Shown one piece after another: positions 35,163-44,028 of a DNA stretch of 64,000 bases (position 1 is the stretch's first letter; every line of letters starts with the position of its first letter). The notes below the pieces were generated by a model. That model made no database searches and was not told the origin of the DNA. It saw nothing but the letters and a program-made list of their open reading frames with translations. This DNA comes from Bacteroidaceae bacterium (GTDB lineage Bacteria; Bacteroidota; Bacteroidia; Bacteroidales; Bacteroidaceae), in the NCBI GenBank assembly GCA_017560945.1, contig JAFZDY010000018.1, forward strand, positions 1 through 64,000, written 5' to 3'. A program made the translations under genes and the position numbers.

Positions 35163-35262
35163 GATTCTAACTTGAATCGTCAAGTATCATAGGATAAAAT
35201 GCAAAGTATCTTAAGATAAATGGCAAAGTATACTAAGATACCAGAAGGTACTCAAATTGTAC
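35163..35262. repeat. 20-22-nt-period array of palindromes (array D)
   Basis: Five different palindromes follow each other: GATTCTAACTTGAATC (35163-35178), TATCATAGGATA (35185-35196), TATCTTAAGATA (35207-35218), GTATACTAAGATAC (35228-35241) and GTACTCAAATTGTAC (35248-35262). Centres are about 20, 22, 22 and 20.5 nt apart. The three middle units share the flank CAAAGTAT. Confidence 0.7.
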
Positions 35263-35329
35263 AAAAAAGAGGAGCTCACCTTGACTGGTGAACCCCTCTC
35301 TTGAAAAATATGTTTAAAAGTGTTTGTGT

Positions 35330-38065
35330 TTACATGATTACCTTGAAAGTATTGGTAACTGAACCTTGGGTGATGGTGATGAGGTAAATACCCTTTGCCA
35401 AGGCAGGTGTAACGATGGTTTGACTCTCAGTGGTGTGTGCTTGGTAGAGACTCTGTCCATTGATGCTTGAAACTACTACACTGCATCCAACAGGGGTAGT
35501 GATGGCAAAGGTTCCATCGGCGTGGTTAGTGGCAATGGTAGCAAGAGATTGAACCTGAGTTTCGTTGATGCTTGTTTCGATATTGAGTGCGACGTTCCAC
35601 CAATGGAGATTTTGCTGATACTCAGCCTTGATGTAAATGACGCGCACCGTATCGGCCGGAGCAAAGGTATAACGCTTGCCACAAAGTTGGTCATTGGCAT
35701 CCTTGAGGCTTTCCATCGCATAGGTTTCATCACTGGCGTTGATAGCTGTATGTTCATCGGCATAGAAATGGAGGCTTCCATAAGCAGGTGTAATGTCGCT
35801 ACCCACGGTGAAGATGCACTCGACTGTTGCAGGGATGATAAAGGTGTACCATGTATCGTAAGCATCGGCGGTATTGGGCAGATAATATATCTCGTCCACC
35901 TCGGCCTCTATGGGACTACCGAAGTATTCACCCGGACGTGCTTCGGCAAAACTTACACTGAGGTAACGATTGGTTCCTGCAGTGGTACCAGGATTTGAAC
36001 TAATCTGTATGCATACATAGAAGCGTGTACCTTCCTCTACATAAATCTTGCTGAGTTTATAACCAGCCATATAAGCTTCCTCGTAACTATCGTCGGTGAT
36101 GGAGTTAACCATATTGTTGACGTTTTCGCCCACCATAGTACGCATAGTAGAACCCTGGCCAATCTTTGACTTGATGGTGTAGAAACCTGTTTGGTCAGCT
36201 ACATAACTGAACCAACGGGTGAGGTTAGGTGTGTTGGGGATGGTAACCTGTTCATTGAGTGCAGGAATGGGGAGAGCAGTTTCGTAGTTGGTACCATCGG
36301 TAGCACCCTTGAAGGTCGTATGAAGGATGGCTTCGTTACCATCGTTGGTAAATGAGGTAATCTCGATGATGTAGGTCTGTCCCTTAGTAATAGAGAGTTC
36401 ATAGGAAAGACCTAAGTCGCCTGTGTTCTCATCCTCATATTCGCTACGCTTGAAGTCGAGTGCCTTACCATCGCAATCGGAACGGAAGACTACACTCCAT
36501 GCATTCTCAACCCACAGAGAGCAAGTAGTTTCGAAGATGGCCGATCCACTCTCCTCAGCAATGAAACGACGATAGTTCATAATCTGTTCCCCACGATCCT
36601 CGATGACAATGTCATTACCCAAAAGGAAATCGATAGGAAGGTCGCAATAGTCACCTACAACGAGTTCGTACTCCTTGATGGTAAGTGTATGAGTATTGGT
36701 ATCGGGAGTTTTTACACAGATGTAGAGAGTTTCTCCTTCGTACACACGATAGAGGTTAAACTCGTTCATCATGTTAGCCTCGTTTCCATCGTAACAGATA
36801 TAGGAAAGGAGAGTATCAGCAGTGATTTCCAACTGAACATCACGTGTGGCGGTGAAGGTGAACCAGTTCTCATACTGAGTACTTGAGAAGGTGTTATCAC
36901 CTACCTGTACAGACTTAGCAGTAGTAAAGTCTTCACCTTCGTTCTTCGGTTGGCGAAGGGTGAGCGTAAGAGCATTGGCTACATCTGCCTCAGAATATAC
37001 ATTAAGGTAGAAGTAGTCAGAGGTGCCCAATCGGGTAAGGTGAATATTCTTTGCGATGGTGAGGTCAGCAGAGCCGTTGATAGTATCGGTGCAAAGCCAA
37101 TCGTTGATGTTGTTGGCATCATTCCAATAACTGATGTTTCCTGTCCAACCAGCATTGGTGGCAACATCCATAATATATGAAGCGGCATCCATCTCCTTGA
37201 CATTCATACGATACCAATTGTTACCCTTGGAAAGTGAAAGGGTGGTGGGGAAAGATTCAATGTCGATAGGATAGGTAGCCAACTGACCAGGAGTATCAGC
37301 CGTGAGTTTGAGTGTAACAGATGTAGGACGTATGTTGGGGATCATCACAATGTAGTTGTGGTAACGTTCGATGGGGAACTCATGGTCGTCGGTCATCTCG
37401 GCTTGTACGGCATACTTCATGGGTGAATATCCGTATTCATCCTCGTCAATATAATAAATGAGGTATTCGCTGGTAACAAGGCTGGCCAAACCATCGACAG
37501 AGGCAGTGAAACGAATGAAGGTGGTGTGGCTGAATCCCTTGAGGTAATCGGGGGTAAGATTCTCATAAATAGGCAAGTCTACAGTGGTATCGAAAGGTAT
37601 TTCGATAGCGGTATTCTTAGAATCTCCACCATACGAATCAGCATAGGTCTTGCTTTGGAGAGTGAACGATGTCTCCTTGATGGCATTTGAACCCTTGGAT
37701 GTAGCGGCTTTGATGGTGAAGCGGATTTCGTCTCCGACAGAGGTGTGAATGGTAGCAAACACGCCTGCACCATTGTCATAGGGTTCGGCAATGTCGAACG
37801 CAGCCTTCGACACGTAAGCATCATCTTTATACAAACCACCACTGATGGTAAGTCCTAAACTGGTGCTTGCCGTAGGGGCATAGATGTAAAGATAACCTTG
37901 CTCGGTAGCGGTGTAACTGAAGGTCATGGATGCACCTGCTTTCAAAGTGACGGGCAAATCATTTCCGTCCCAAATGGTGAGGTCGGCAGCATTGGCTCGT
38001 TGTGCACCTGTTACGTAAAACAGGACGGCAAAGAGCATTGTAAGAATGTAATTTGTCTTTTTCAT
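35330..38065 (-). CDS. Large secreted protein with type IX secretion sorting domain
   Basis: The product has 911 residues. A signal peptide (about 1-26, ending ANA) is followed by a series of beta domains, each with strand patterns such as WFTFTATRDVQLEI and WFSYVADQTGFYTI. These resemble pre-peptidase C-terminal (PPC)-like or similar adhesin beta-sandwiches. The last 80 or so residues (TFAITTPVGCSVVVSSINGQ ... KGIYLITITQGSVTNTFKVIM) are a type A T9SS C-terminal sorting domain. I see no protease or glycosidase motif. It is the last gene of the susC-susD locus and is probably exported to the cell surface. The ligand is unknown. Confidence 0.8.
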   Translation of the reverse strand: MKKTNYILTMLFAVLFYVTGAQRANAADLTIWDGNDLPVTLKAGASMTFSYTATEQGYLYIYAPTASTSLGLTISGGLYKDDAYVSKAAFDIAEPYDNGAGVFATIHTSVGDEIRFTIKAATSKGSNAIKETSFTLQSKTYADSYGGDSKNTAIEIPFDTTVDLPIYENLTPDYLKGFSHTTFIRFTASVDGLASLVTSEYLIYYIDEDEYGYSPMKYAVQAEMTDDHEFPIERYHNYIVMIPNIRPTSVTLKLTADTPGQLATYPIDIESFPTTLSLSKGNNWYRMNVKEMDAASYIMDVATNAGWTGNISYWNDANNINDWLCTDTINGSADLTIAKNIHLTRLGTSDYFYLNVYSEADVANALTLTLRQPKNEGEDFTTAKSVQVGDNTFSSTQYENWFTFTATRDVQLEITADTLLSYICYDGNEANMMNEFNLYRVYEGETLYICVKTPDTNTHTLTIKEYELVVGDYCDLPIDFLLGNDIVIEDRGEQIMNYRRFIAEESGSAIFETTCSLWVENAWSVVFRSDCDGKALDFKRSEYEDENTGDLGLSYELSITKGQTYIIEITSFTNDGNEAILHTTFKGATDGTNYETALPIPALNEQVTIPNTPNLTRWFSYVADQTGFYTIKSKIGQGSTMRTMVGENVNNMVNSITDDSYEEAYMAGYKLSKIYVEEGTRFYVCIQISSNPGTTAGTNRYLSVSFAEARPGEYFGSPIEAEVDEIYYLPNTADAYDTWYTFIIPATVECIFTVGSDITPAYGSLHFYADEHTAINASDETYAMESLKDANDQLCGKRYTFAPADTVRVIYIKAEYQQNLHWWNVALNIETSINETQVQSLATIATNHADGTFAITTPVGCSVVVSSINGQSLYQAHTTESQTIVTPALAKGIYLITITQGSVTNTFKVIM

Positions 38066-38107
38066 TGGTTTTATGTTTTATTTGTTTTGTTATATATTAT
38101 TCATTGT

Positions 38108-39634
38108 TTATTCACCAAAAGTCTTGTCGTACTCCTCTTGAGTGAGGAAGAAGTAATGAGGTGAAAGGGAAGTCAAACCACTAATGTCCACATCCTCTTT
38201 GGTAAAACCACATCCAATAAGGCTAAGAAAACCCAAGGTACTACTCTCCACACGAGGAAATCCATCAAGAGGATTGCGGTCGAGGATAAGGGTATTAAGG
38301 TCGGTCATTCGCTCAATTTCTTCCTTAGTCACATGGGTGATAAGGTTGTCTCGCATAGAGAGTTCGCGGATGTCTGCACGTTGGATTTCTGTAGGAATAG
38401 AGGTAAATGAACATCCATCGAGGTAAATGCCTCGGATGCTTTTGCGTGTGTAACCTCCACCTTCATAGGGCACTTGCGTATCAAGGAGTGAAGAGGGGAG
38501 TGTACCCAGTTGCTTGTTATTTGAGAAATCAAGGATAGACATCTTGTAGATATCGTTGAAGACATCGGGTATTTCACTGATTTGTGACCCTATGATGATG
38601 AGATTGCTCAGTTCCTTCCAATTACGGATGGAAGCAGGGATGTACGAAATCTGCTCGTTTACCATGTTGAAGTGATAGATGTCTTTCACCTGAGTGAGCA
38701 CCTCGGGAAACTCGGTAAACTTGTTGTTCAGGAGATATACATTGATAAGGTGCTTCATATCAGCTACTTCCTCAGGGAAATGAGCAAGATTGGTATTTTC
38801 GATGTGAAGGGTAACAATGTTCATACTACCTATCTCGGCAGGAAGTTCCTCTAAATCGCAATTGCGTATAGTAAGATTGACCAACGAAGAGAGGTTGGCA
38901 ATAGCGGCAGGGAGTTTCTTCATGTGCTTGAACTCAGTGAGTGCAAGGTTTGTCCACTCGCCTTCCTTATTATAGTCATATTGAGGATTGCCATCGATGA
39001 CAAGGCCATTGATAGAGGTAGGGTCACCATAGTCGTCAATCTCGAACTCAAGACCCGCCCATGTGTCATCGATGATGCCTTCATCAAAATCCCATGACTT
39101 AGGCCACTTGGTTTTGTCCTCACCCAATACTTCGAGACAAAGAGCATAGAGTGAATTATAATAATTGTCGGTAGAGATTACATGCTTGACTTTTGTAGGG
39201 AGTTCGAACACTCTTTTCTCGCCGGCCACTATTTCAAACTCATTGTCGCGTTCGAGTGTAATCTCGAGTACATCTATCAAAGTGGCATTCTTGTCGAACG
39301 CACGATAGGAGAGGAGTTTGTACATACCTGCTTCGAGTTCGACAAACGGGGTACTCACCACCTCTTCGTTGCCTGATACGGGCAAACTTGGGAGTGTCTG
39401 TGAAACTCCGTCCTTCTCAATGGTGACAATGACGCTACCAATCTCGGAAAGGTCATTAAGAGTGTAGGGCTTACGTAGGGAGAAATCGTAGGTCTTGGAA
39501 AGAATGAACTGAAAACTGATTTTCCCATGCGTACCATGAACAGGGGGGTGGTCATCACTATCGCACGAGGAGAAGAAAGATAGGCAAGGCAAAAGTATTG
39601 CCATAAGCCAAAGGATTGATTTTACCTTTTTCAT
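38108..39634 (-). CDS. Leucine-rich-repeat surface lipoprotein
   Basis: The product has 508 residues. The signal peptide ends in a lipobox (FFSSC, Cys at about 24) followed by acidic residues (DSDD), consistent with export to the cell surface in Bacteroidetes. Residues about 35-150 are a beta domain like the N-terminal region of DUF4458-type proteins; residues about 215-490 carry leucine-rich repeats with LxxLxxLxIxxN patterns (for example LSSLVNLTIRNCDLEELPAEI). LRR domains bind proteins or glycans. It lies 53 nt downstream of another LRR lipoprotein gene. Confidence 0.8.
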   Translation of the reverse strand: MKKVKSILWLMAILLPCLSFFSSCDSDDHPPVHGTHGKISFQFILSKTYDFSLRKPYTLNDLSEIGSVIVTIEKDGVSQTLPSLPVSGNEEVVSTPFVELEAGMYKLLSYRAFDKNATLIDVLEITLERDNEFEIVAGEKRVFELPTKVKHVISTDNYYNSLYALCLEVLGEDKTKWPKSWDFDEGIIDDTWAGLEFEIDDYGDPTSINGLVIDGNPQYDYNKEGEWTNLALTEFKHMKKLPAAIANLSSLVNLTIRNCDLEELPAEIGSMNIVTLHIENTNLAHFPEEVADMKHLINVYLLNNKFTEFPEVLTQVKDIYHFNMVNEQISYIPASIRNWKELSNLIIIGSQISEIPDVFNDIYKMSILDFSNNKQLGTLPSSLLDTQVPYEGGGYTRKSIRGIYLDGCSFTSIPTEIQRADIRELSMRDNLITHVTKEEIERMTDLNTLILDRNPLDGFPRVESSTLGFLSLIGCGFTKEDVDISGLTSLSPHYFFLTQEEYDKTFGE

Positions 39635-39687
39635 ATCAGATTTTTTTTGTGTGTCTTAAAAAAATATTTCCCTAACGGAGAAAAAAA

Positions 39688-41337
39688 TTATTCATCGTCT
39701 TCTACATTGCCCCATAGTGGACAAGGACGTTTGATGTAGGAAGGAGTATTATCAAATCCTACTCGTTTTCCAAAGGAGTCTTTCCCATTTTCGTATTGAT
39801 TGAAAACGAGTGTATAGGGATCCCAACACTTGAGATTCTTGTGATAAAGAATCCAGTCGGGGATGTTGCCAGTGAGGAAATTGAGGTTGATGGCAAGATT
39901 CTCCAACTGAGGCATTACAGGATTATTGGCCACTTTTTCCTCCTCAGTTTCATACTTGCTTGCATCGTATCCCATATCAGGGATTGCTCCCTCAAAATAG
40001 TTGTAAGACAAGCCAATGTACACCACGTTCTTAAGTGTAAAGAGGGCTTCGGGCAAAGAGCCATGCAAGCCTAAAGTGTCTTTGACAGAAGAGTACTCAT
40101 TCAATTTTCCAAATACATCTCTCACACGATTGTTAGCGAAGTTAATGTATAGGAGATTATGCTTATCAAGTTCAGTAATGATGTCGATAGGGAGGGAGGT
40201 GAAATTGTTTCCACTCAACTCGAGTTCCTCCAATTGGGTCATCTCCTTCATTCGTGAAGGCAATTTACAGATACCATATCCAAGAAGACTCAACGATTGA
40301 AGGTGGGGAAGATAGGTGATATCGTCCTCTAACACAATGTTTTTACCTGCCGCATCGGTATTTCCTGAAAGGGAAAGGGTACGAAGTTGATCGAGTTTAC
40401 GAATTTGATAAGGTATAGACTTGTCGGTGTCGAACATTGAGAATCGTAAGCCAACAACTCGCAATTCGTCCACAAGTTCGCCTTTCTCATTGATATACTC
40501 AACCTCTTCTGTCTCCACATTATTCCAATGGATCATAGGAGTGCTGGTGTCAATATTCATAGCACAACGCATAATACGTGCAATGGCAAGTACAGCTAAG
40601 GAGTCTCCCTCACGTGAAGGAATAATCTCTTGTGCCTTCTTTTGACGGAAAGTGAGACGACTCTCGATGGGAGTCTCTCCTTCGTTTACATTCTTTTGCT
40701 TGAATACCAATGTTGCAACACGATCAACGTCGCTTTCGGCATAGAGGTCATAATCCACTCGTACAACGGAAGAGCGAGGGACAGAGCCGCTCTTTTCATC
40801 TTTCTTAGTAACCTTTAACCAACCTGTATGTGAGGCATCCATATATTCAACTTCTACATCATAAGGGATGTTGGAGGTTACGCGAATGTTTTCAAACATC
40901 TCCTCGTAATCGGTAAAGTCGGCCACTTCAATAACTTCCTTGTCCAACTTGATGACTTTCTCATAACCAAGTTGTTCAATGACAAGTTGACGACTATACT
41001 TTCCACATCGGAAAGTGAGATGAGCTTCACGAGAATCGTAAAGATAACTTGTATCTACTCGAATTTCGCACGTGGTAGAACCATTTCCATTCGCAGGAGA
41101 GACAAGGCACCATTCACGATCGCTCATCACCGTCCATTCATCAAATGCAGTTAACGAAATGCTACTAATGCCTCCATGAGCATCGAAGTCGAGCACTTCG
41201 TGACTAAGGGCTATCTGTGTGGAGGGTATGGTTTCGTCCTCGTTGCACGAGGTAAAGCACACCAACGTACAGAGAAGAGCCACGCTTATGCGTTGCATGA
41301 ACTTACCAAAAGATATAGATGTGTATGTCTTCATCAT
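39688..41337 (-). CDS. BACON plus leucine-rich-repeat surface lipoprotein
   Basis: The product has 549 residues with a lipobox (CFTSC, Cys at about 31) followed by NEDE. Residues about 45-110 match a BACON domain (FDEWTVMSDREWCLVSPANG), a mucin or carbohydrate-associated beta-sandwich common in Bacteroidetes; a second similar domain covers about 115-230. Residues about 265-500 are leucine-rich repeats (LRTLSLSGNT, LQSLSLLGYG, LEELELSGNNFTSLP). No enzyme motif is seen. It is part of the minus-strand susC-susD locus. Confidence 0.8.
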   Translation of the reverse strand: MMKTYTSISFGKFMQRISVALLCTLVCFTSCNEDETIPSTQIALSHEVLDFDAHGGISSISLTAFDEWTVMSDREWCLVSPANGNGSTTCEIRVDTSYLYDSREAHLTFRCGKYSRQLVIEQLGYEKVIKLDKEVIEVADFTDYEEMFENIRVTSNIPYDVEVEYMDASHTGWLKVTKKDEKSGSVPRSSVVRVDYDLYAESDVDRVATLVFKQKNVNEGETPIESRLTFRQKKAQEIIPSREGDSLAVLAIARIMRCAMNIDTSTPMIHWNNVETEEVEYINEKGELVDELRVVGLRFSMFDTDKSIPYQIRKLDQLRTLSLSGNTDAAGKNIVLEDDITYLPHLQSLSLLGYGICKLPSRMKEMTQLEELELSGNNFTSLPIDIITELDKHNLLYINFANNRVRDVFGKLNEYSSVKDTLGLHGSLPEALFTLKNVVYIGLSYNYFEGAIPDMGYDASKYETEEEKVANNPVMPQLENLAINLNFLTGNIPDWILYHKNLKCWDPYTLVFNQYENGKDSFGKRVGFDNTPSYIKRPCPLWGNVEDDE

Positions 41338-41376
41338 ATTATTATATTCAACTGATTTTGAATAGATATTTTCTTT

Positions 41377-44013
41377 TTAATTAGCCACTTGAATGTCCTG
41401 TTCCTCGTCGTATGTAAAGCTGAACAATCCATTTTGAATAAGATATACCACACTTTGAGGTACAGTCATCTTAATGTTGGGATTATTGCTCACATCCAAT
41501 GAATTGAGGTTTGAAGGGAAAGTCGTCACAGAGCGGAAATCATTACCCGAGAAATCTACAATAATCAATCCTGGGTGTTCGTGAAGGTAAGCAGGCCATT
41601 GTGTCATAGATCGTACCCACTTGGTTTCAGCTTCATCGCGATAATAGCCCTGACTACGAAGGAGCAATTGAGACATAGATGCTACGTTTAATACATTTTC
41701 AGGAAACTCTCTAAACTCATTGTAACTGAACTCAACTCCCGACAAGTTAGGCAAATTCACAGTATTGAATCCGCTTGGAAGTGTCTTCAAATTATTTCCT
41801 GCACAATCAAGTGCTTGCAGAGAGTGAAAGTTCTTCAACGCCGCATTATGAATCGTATCAATGTGGTTGTTGGCAATTGCCAAATAGTTGATTTCCGACT
41901 TTGTATCAGCAAACTCACGAGGGAATTCGCCTACCTTAGTATCACCTTCGCGTTTACCCAACTCGTTCATCGACATGGTCAACTTCTCCACTCTAATACC
42001 TTTAAACCCTTCTTGGAATCCATGCATCTTGTTGGTAGTGAGGTCAATCTCTTCAATTGCATAACCACCTTCCATATTGGTAAGGAAAGCGGGAAATTGT
42101 TGAAGATTATTAGCAACACAGGTAAACAACTCCATGTCCTCTACACCACAAAAGTCAACAGGAAATTCACTTATCTTATTGAAGTCAAGGATAAGTTGTA
42201 TAGGAGAGATTGGTTGGATGGAGGGCACACTTGTTATTTTATTGAAAGCCGCATCGAGTAAGCGAAGGTCGCTCATACGATAGAGGTTTTCGGGAAGGGT
42301 AGTCAACTTGTTTTCGTTCAAGTACAAGAGTTGTACTTTCGGACAATTGAGACACATCTGCTCAAGAGTAGCTAATATATCATCGGGTGACATCTTATAC
42401 AAACCTGATATGTTGACAGATACCAAGTCGGACAATCCTTCGAAAATAGTGCCATCCAACTCACACAAAGGAAGATTGAACAATTCTAAATCGGTAAGAT
42501 TACTCAATTGGGCAATACTCTTCGGAAGTTTTTCAATCTGAGCATTGGCAATGAAGAGCATTTCCAAGTTTTCGAGTTTTCCTATAGCTTCATCAATACC
42601 CGTAATGCGATTGGCAGGTTCTCCTGCAAGTTGTGCATAAGTGGTGAGGTATTTGTAGTTTTCCTTCTTCTCTTTACCAAACTTGAGAGGGGAATGGTAA
42701 TAGGATCCATTGTCGGCTTTTCGTCTCATAGAAATCCTTTCACGAGCGATATCCAAACGATTTTCACGAATATCAACACCACTTTTCATTAAGGCATAGG
42801 GTGAATAACGTAATTTTCCAAGACCATCATTCACATCACCAACAAACTCCTCATCGTGAGTTCCTAAGTAGAGAATTTGCAATTCAGTAAGTTGACCAAT
42901 AGCAGATGGTACTACACCTAATGGATTGAAAGAACCTAAATTTAGCGAAATGACTCGTCCTTTGGAGTTCAACTCTACGCCTGGTTGATTTCCCCAAGCA
43001 TCGATAGGGCGTGGAGTACCATCCTCAAACTCGAATATCCAATTGGCACCCATTTCTTCTGAGTCACCATTGAAACTCCAGTTCTTTCCATCCATTGCTT
43101 CCCATATCTGACGTAGCGCAATATAGTCATGCAAAGCTTCGCTCTCGGGTATTTCCACAGGTACAACCTCTGAAGTGTGTTCGAAATGGTTGATTTGGAA
43201 AGTGAGGTTAGTATCTGCCGCATACATAAATTTCCGACTCTTGTCACTAAGTTCATAGCGTACAAGCGTATATTCACCAGTTTGCAACGTAATGGTATCG
43301 GTGTGGAAAAATCGTTCGTTCTTTGCCCTCCAAGCCTTTACTTTATGCTCTTCGCGATAGTTGATGCCATCAATGTTGCGAGAGAATACAAACTTGATAC
43401 TATCAATATTTTCGTAGTTAAAAAGGTCGGTATAGGTATACGATGTGGCTCTTGAAATTTCAGGCAATACCTTTTCCATAGTTGCGCAATAAGTACCATA
43501 GGCAACACTTTCAATATAGAGAGGATGTACAGTTATATGGTTGGGTGCGATGGTAAATGTGTCTCCTTCGTCGGGTGTACCCACCTGGAGAATTTCGGCC
43601 ATTGTACCCTTTTTATATTCGCCATAAATTACATAACCTACAATTTTATATTCCCCCGTTAGAAGTTTTAAATTTTCAGACGTGAGCATAAATTCGCTTC
43701 CACCTACACCAGTAGAGGATAAGTTCAGCGATTGTTTGATGTTCTTTCCCTTATGAACAAGTGAAAGTTCAATCTTGCGTGCTTCCTCAAGACGATTAAG
43801 GACACTTCCCTCCATAAGTGCTCGGCTCGCTTGCTTGTACAATTTCAATTGTATGTAACCATATTGACCATCTGTATGGGCATCCTCATCTTCTGAACAA
43901 CTATTCATAGTGAACACCGACACAAATGCAAGGATTATCCCCATCAAGCATTTCATAAGGATGTTCACATACTTCTGTACAATAGAACTATTTTGTTGAA
44001 CCATATCTTTCAT
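41377..44013 (-). CDS. Long leucine-rich-repeat surface lipoprotein, DUF4458-like
   Basis: The product has up to 878 residues; the lipobox FTMNSC (Cys at about 39) suggests the true start may be an internal Met near 43956. After the acidic SEDED sequence come two related beta domains (about 48-290, QYGYIQLKLYKQA and similar), which I associate with DUF4458. Residues about 310-380 resemble a plant-type LRR cap (ALHDYIALRQIWEAMDGKNW), followed by at least fifteen LRRs to the C-terminus (LENLEMLFIANAQIEKLPKSI, LRLLDAAFNKITSVP). It is likely surface exposed and ligand-binding. Confidence 0.8.
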   Translation of the reverse strand: MKDMVQQNSSIVQKYVNILMKCLMGIILAFVSVFTMNSCSEDEDAHTDGQYGYIQLKLYKQASRALMEGSVLNRLEEARKIELSLVHKGKNIKQSLNLSSTGVGGSEFMLTSENLKLLTGEYKIVGYVIYGEYKKGTMAEILQVGTPDEGDTFTIAPNHITVHPLYIESVAYGTYCATMEKVLPEISRATSYTYTDLFNYENIDSIKFVFSRNIDGINYREEHKVKAWRAKNERFFHTDTITLQTGEYTLVRYELSDKSRKFMYAADTNLTFQINHFEHTSEVVPVEIPESEALHDYIALRQIWEAMDGKNWSFNGDSEEMGANWIFEFEDGTPRPIDAWGNQPGVELNSKGRVISLNLGSFNPLGVVPSAIGQLTELQILYLGTHDEEFVGDVNDGLGKLRYSPYALMKSGVDIRENRLDIARERISMRRKADNGSYYHSPLKFGKEKKENYKYLTTYAQLAGEPANRITGIDEAIGKLENLEMLFIANAQIEKLPKSIAQLSNLTDLELFNLPLCELDGTIFEGLSDLVSVNISGLYKMSPDDILATLEQMCLNCPKVQLLYLNENKLTTLPENLYRMSDLRLLDAAFNKITSVPSIQPISPIQLILDFNKISEFPVDFCGVEDMELFTCVANNLQQFPAFLTNMEGGYAIEEIDLTTNKMHGFQEGFKGIRVEKLTMSMNELGKREGDTKVGEFPREFADTKSEINYLAIANNHIDTIHNAALKNFHSLQALDCAGNNLKTLPSGFNTVNLPNLSGVEFSYNEFREFPENVLNVASMSQLLLRSQGYYRDEAETKWVRSMTQWPAYLHEHPGLIIVDFSGNDFRSVTTFPSNLNSLDVSNNPNIKMTVPQSVVYLIQNGLFSFTYDEEQDIQVAN

Positions 44014-44028
44014 TATAATAGGATGTTA

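Larger units (their letters stand above)
34658..35329. other. Non-coding gap with four kinds of repeat
   Basis: The 672-nt gap between rnfA and the T9SS cargo gene holds the rnf terminator, two CTGTCCGNTAAAA motifs (34736-34813), a stable hairpin (34843-34875), the second copy of the 83-bp repeat (35044-35126) and a five-unit palindrome array (35163-35262). I see no gene in it. Confidence 0.75.
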
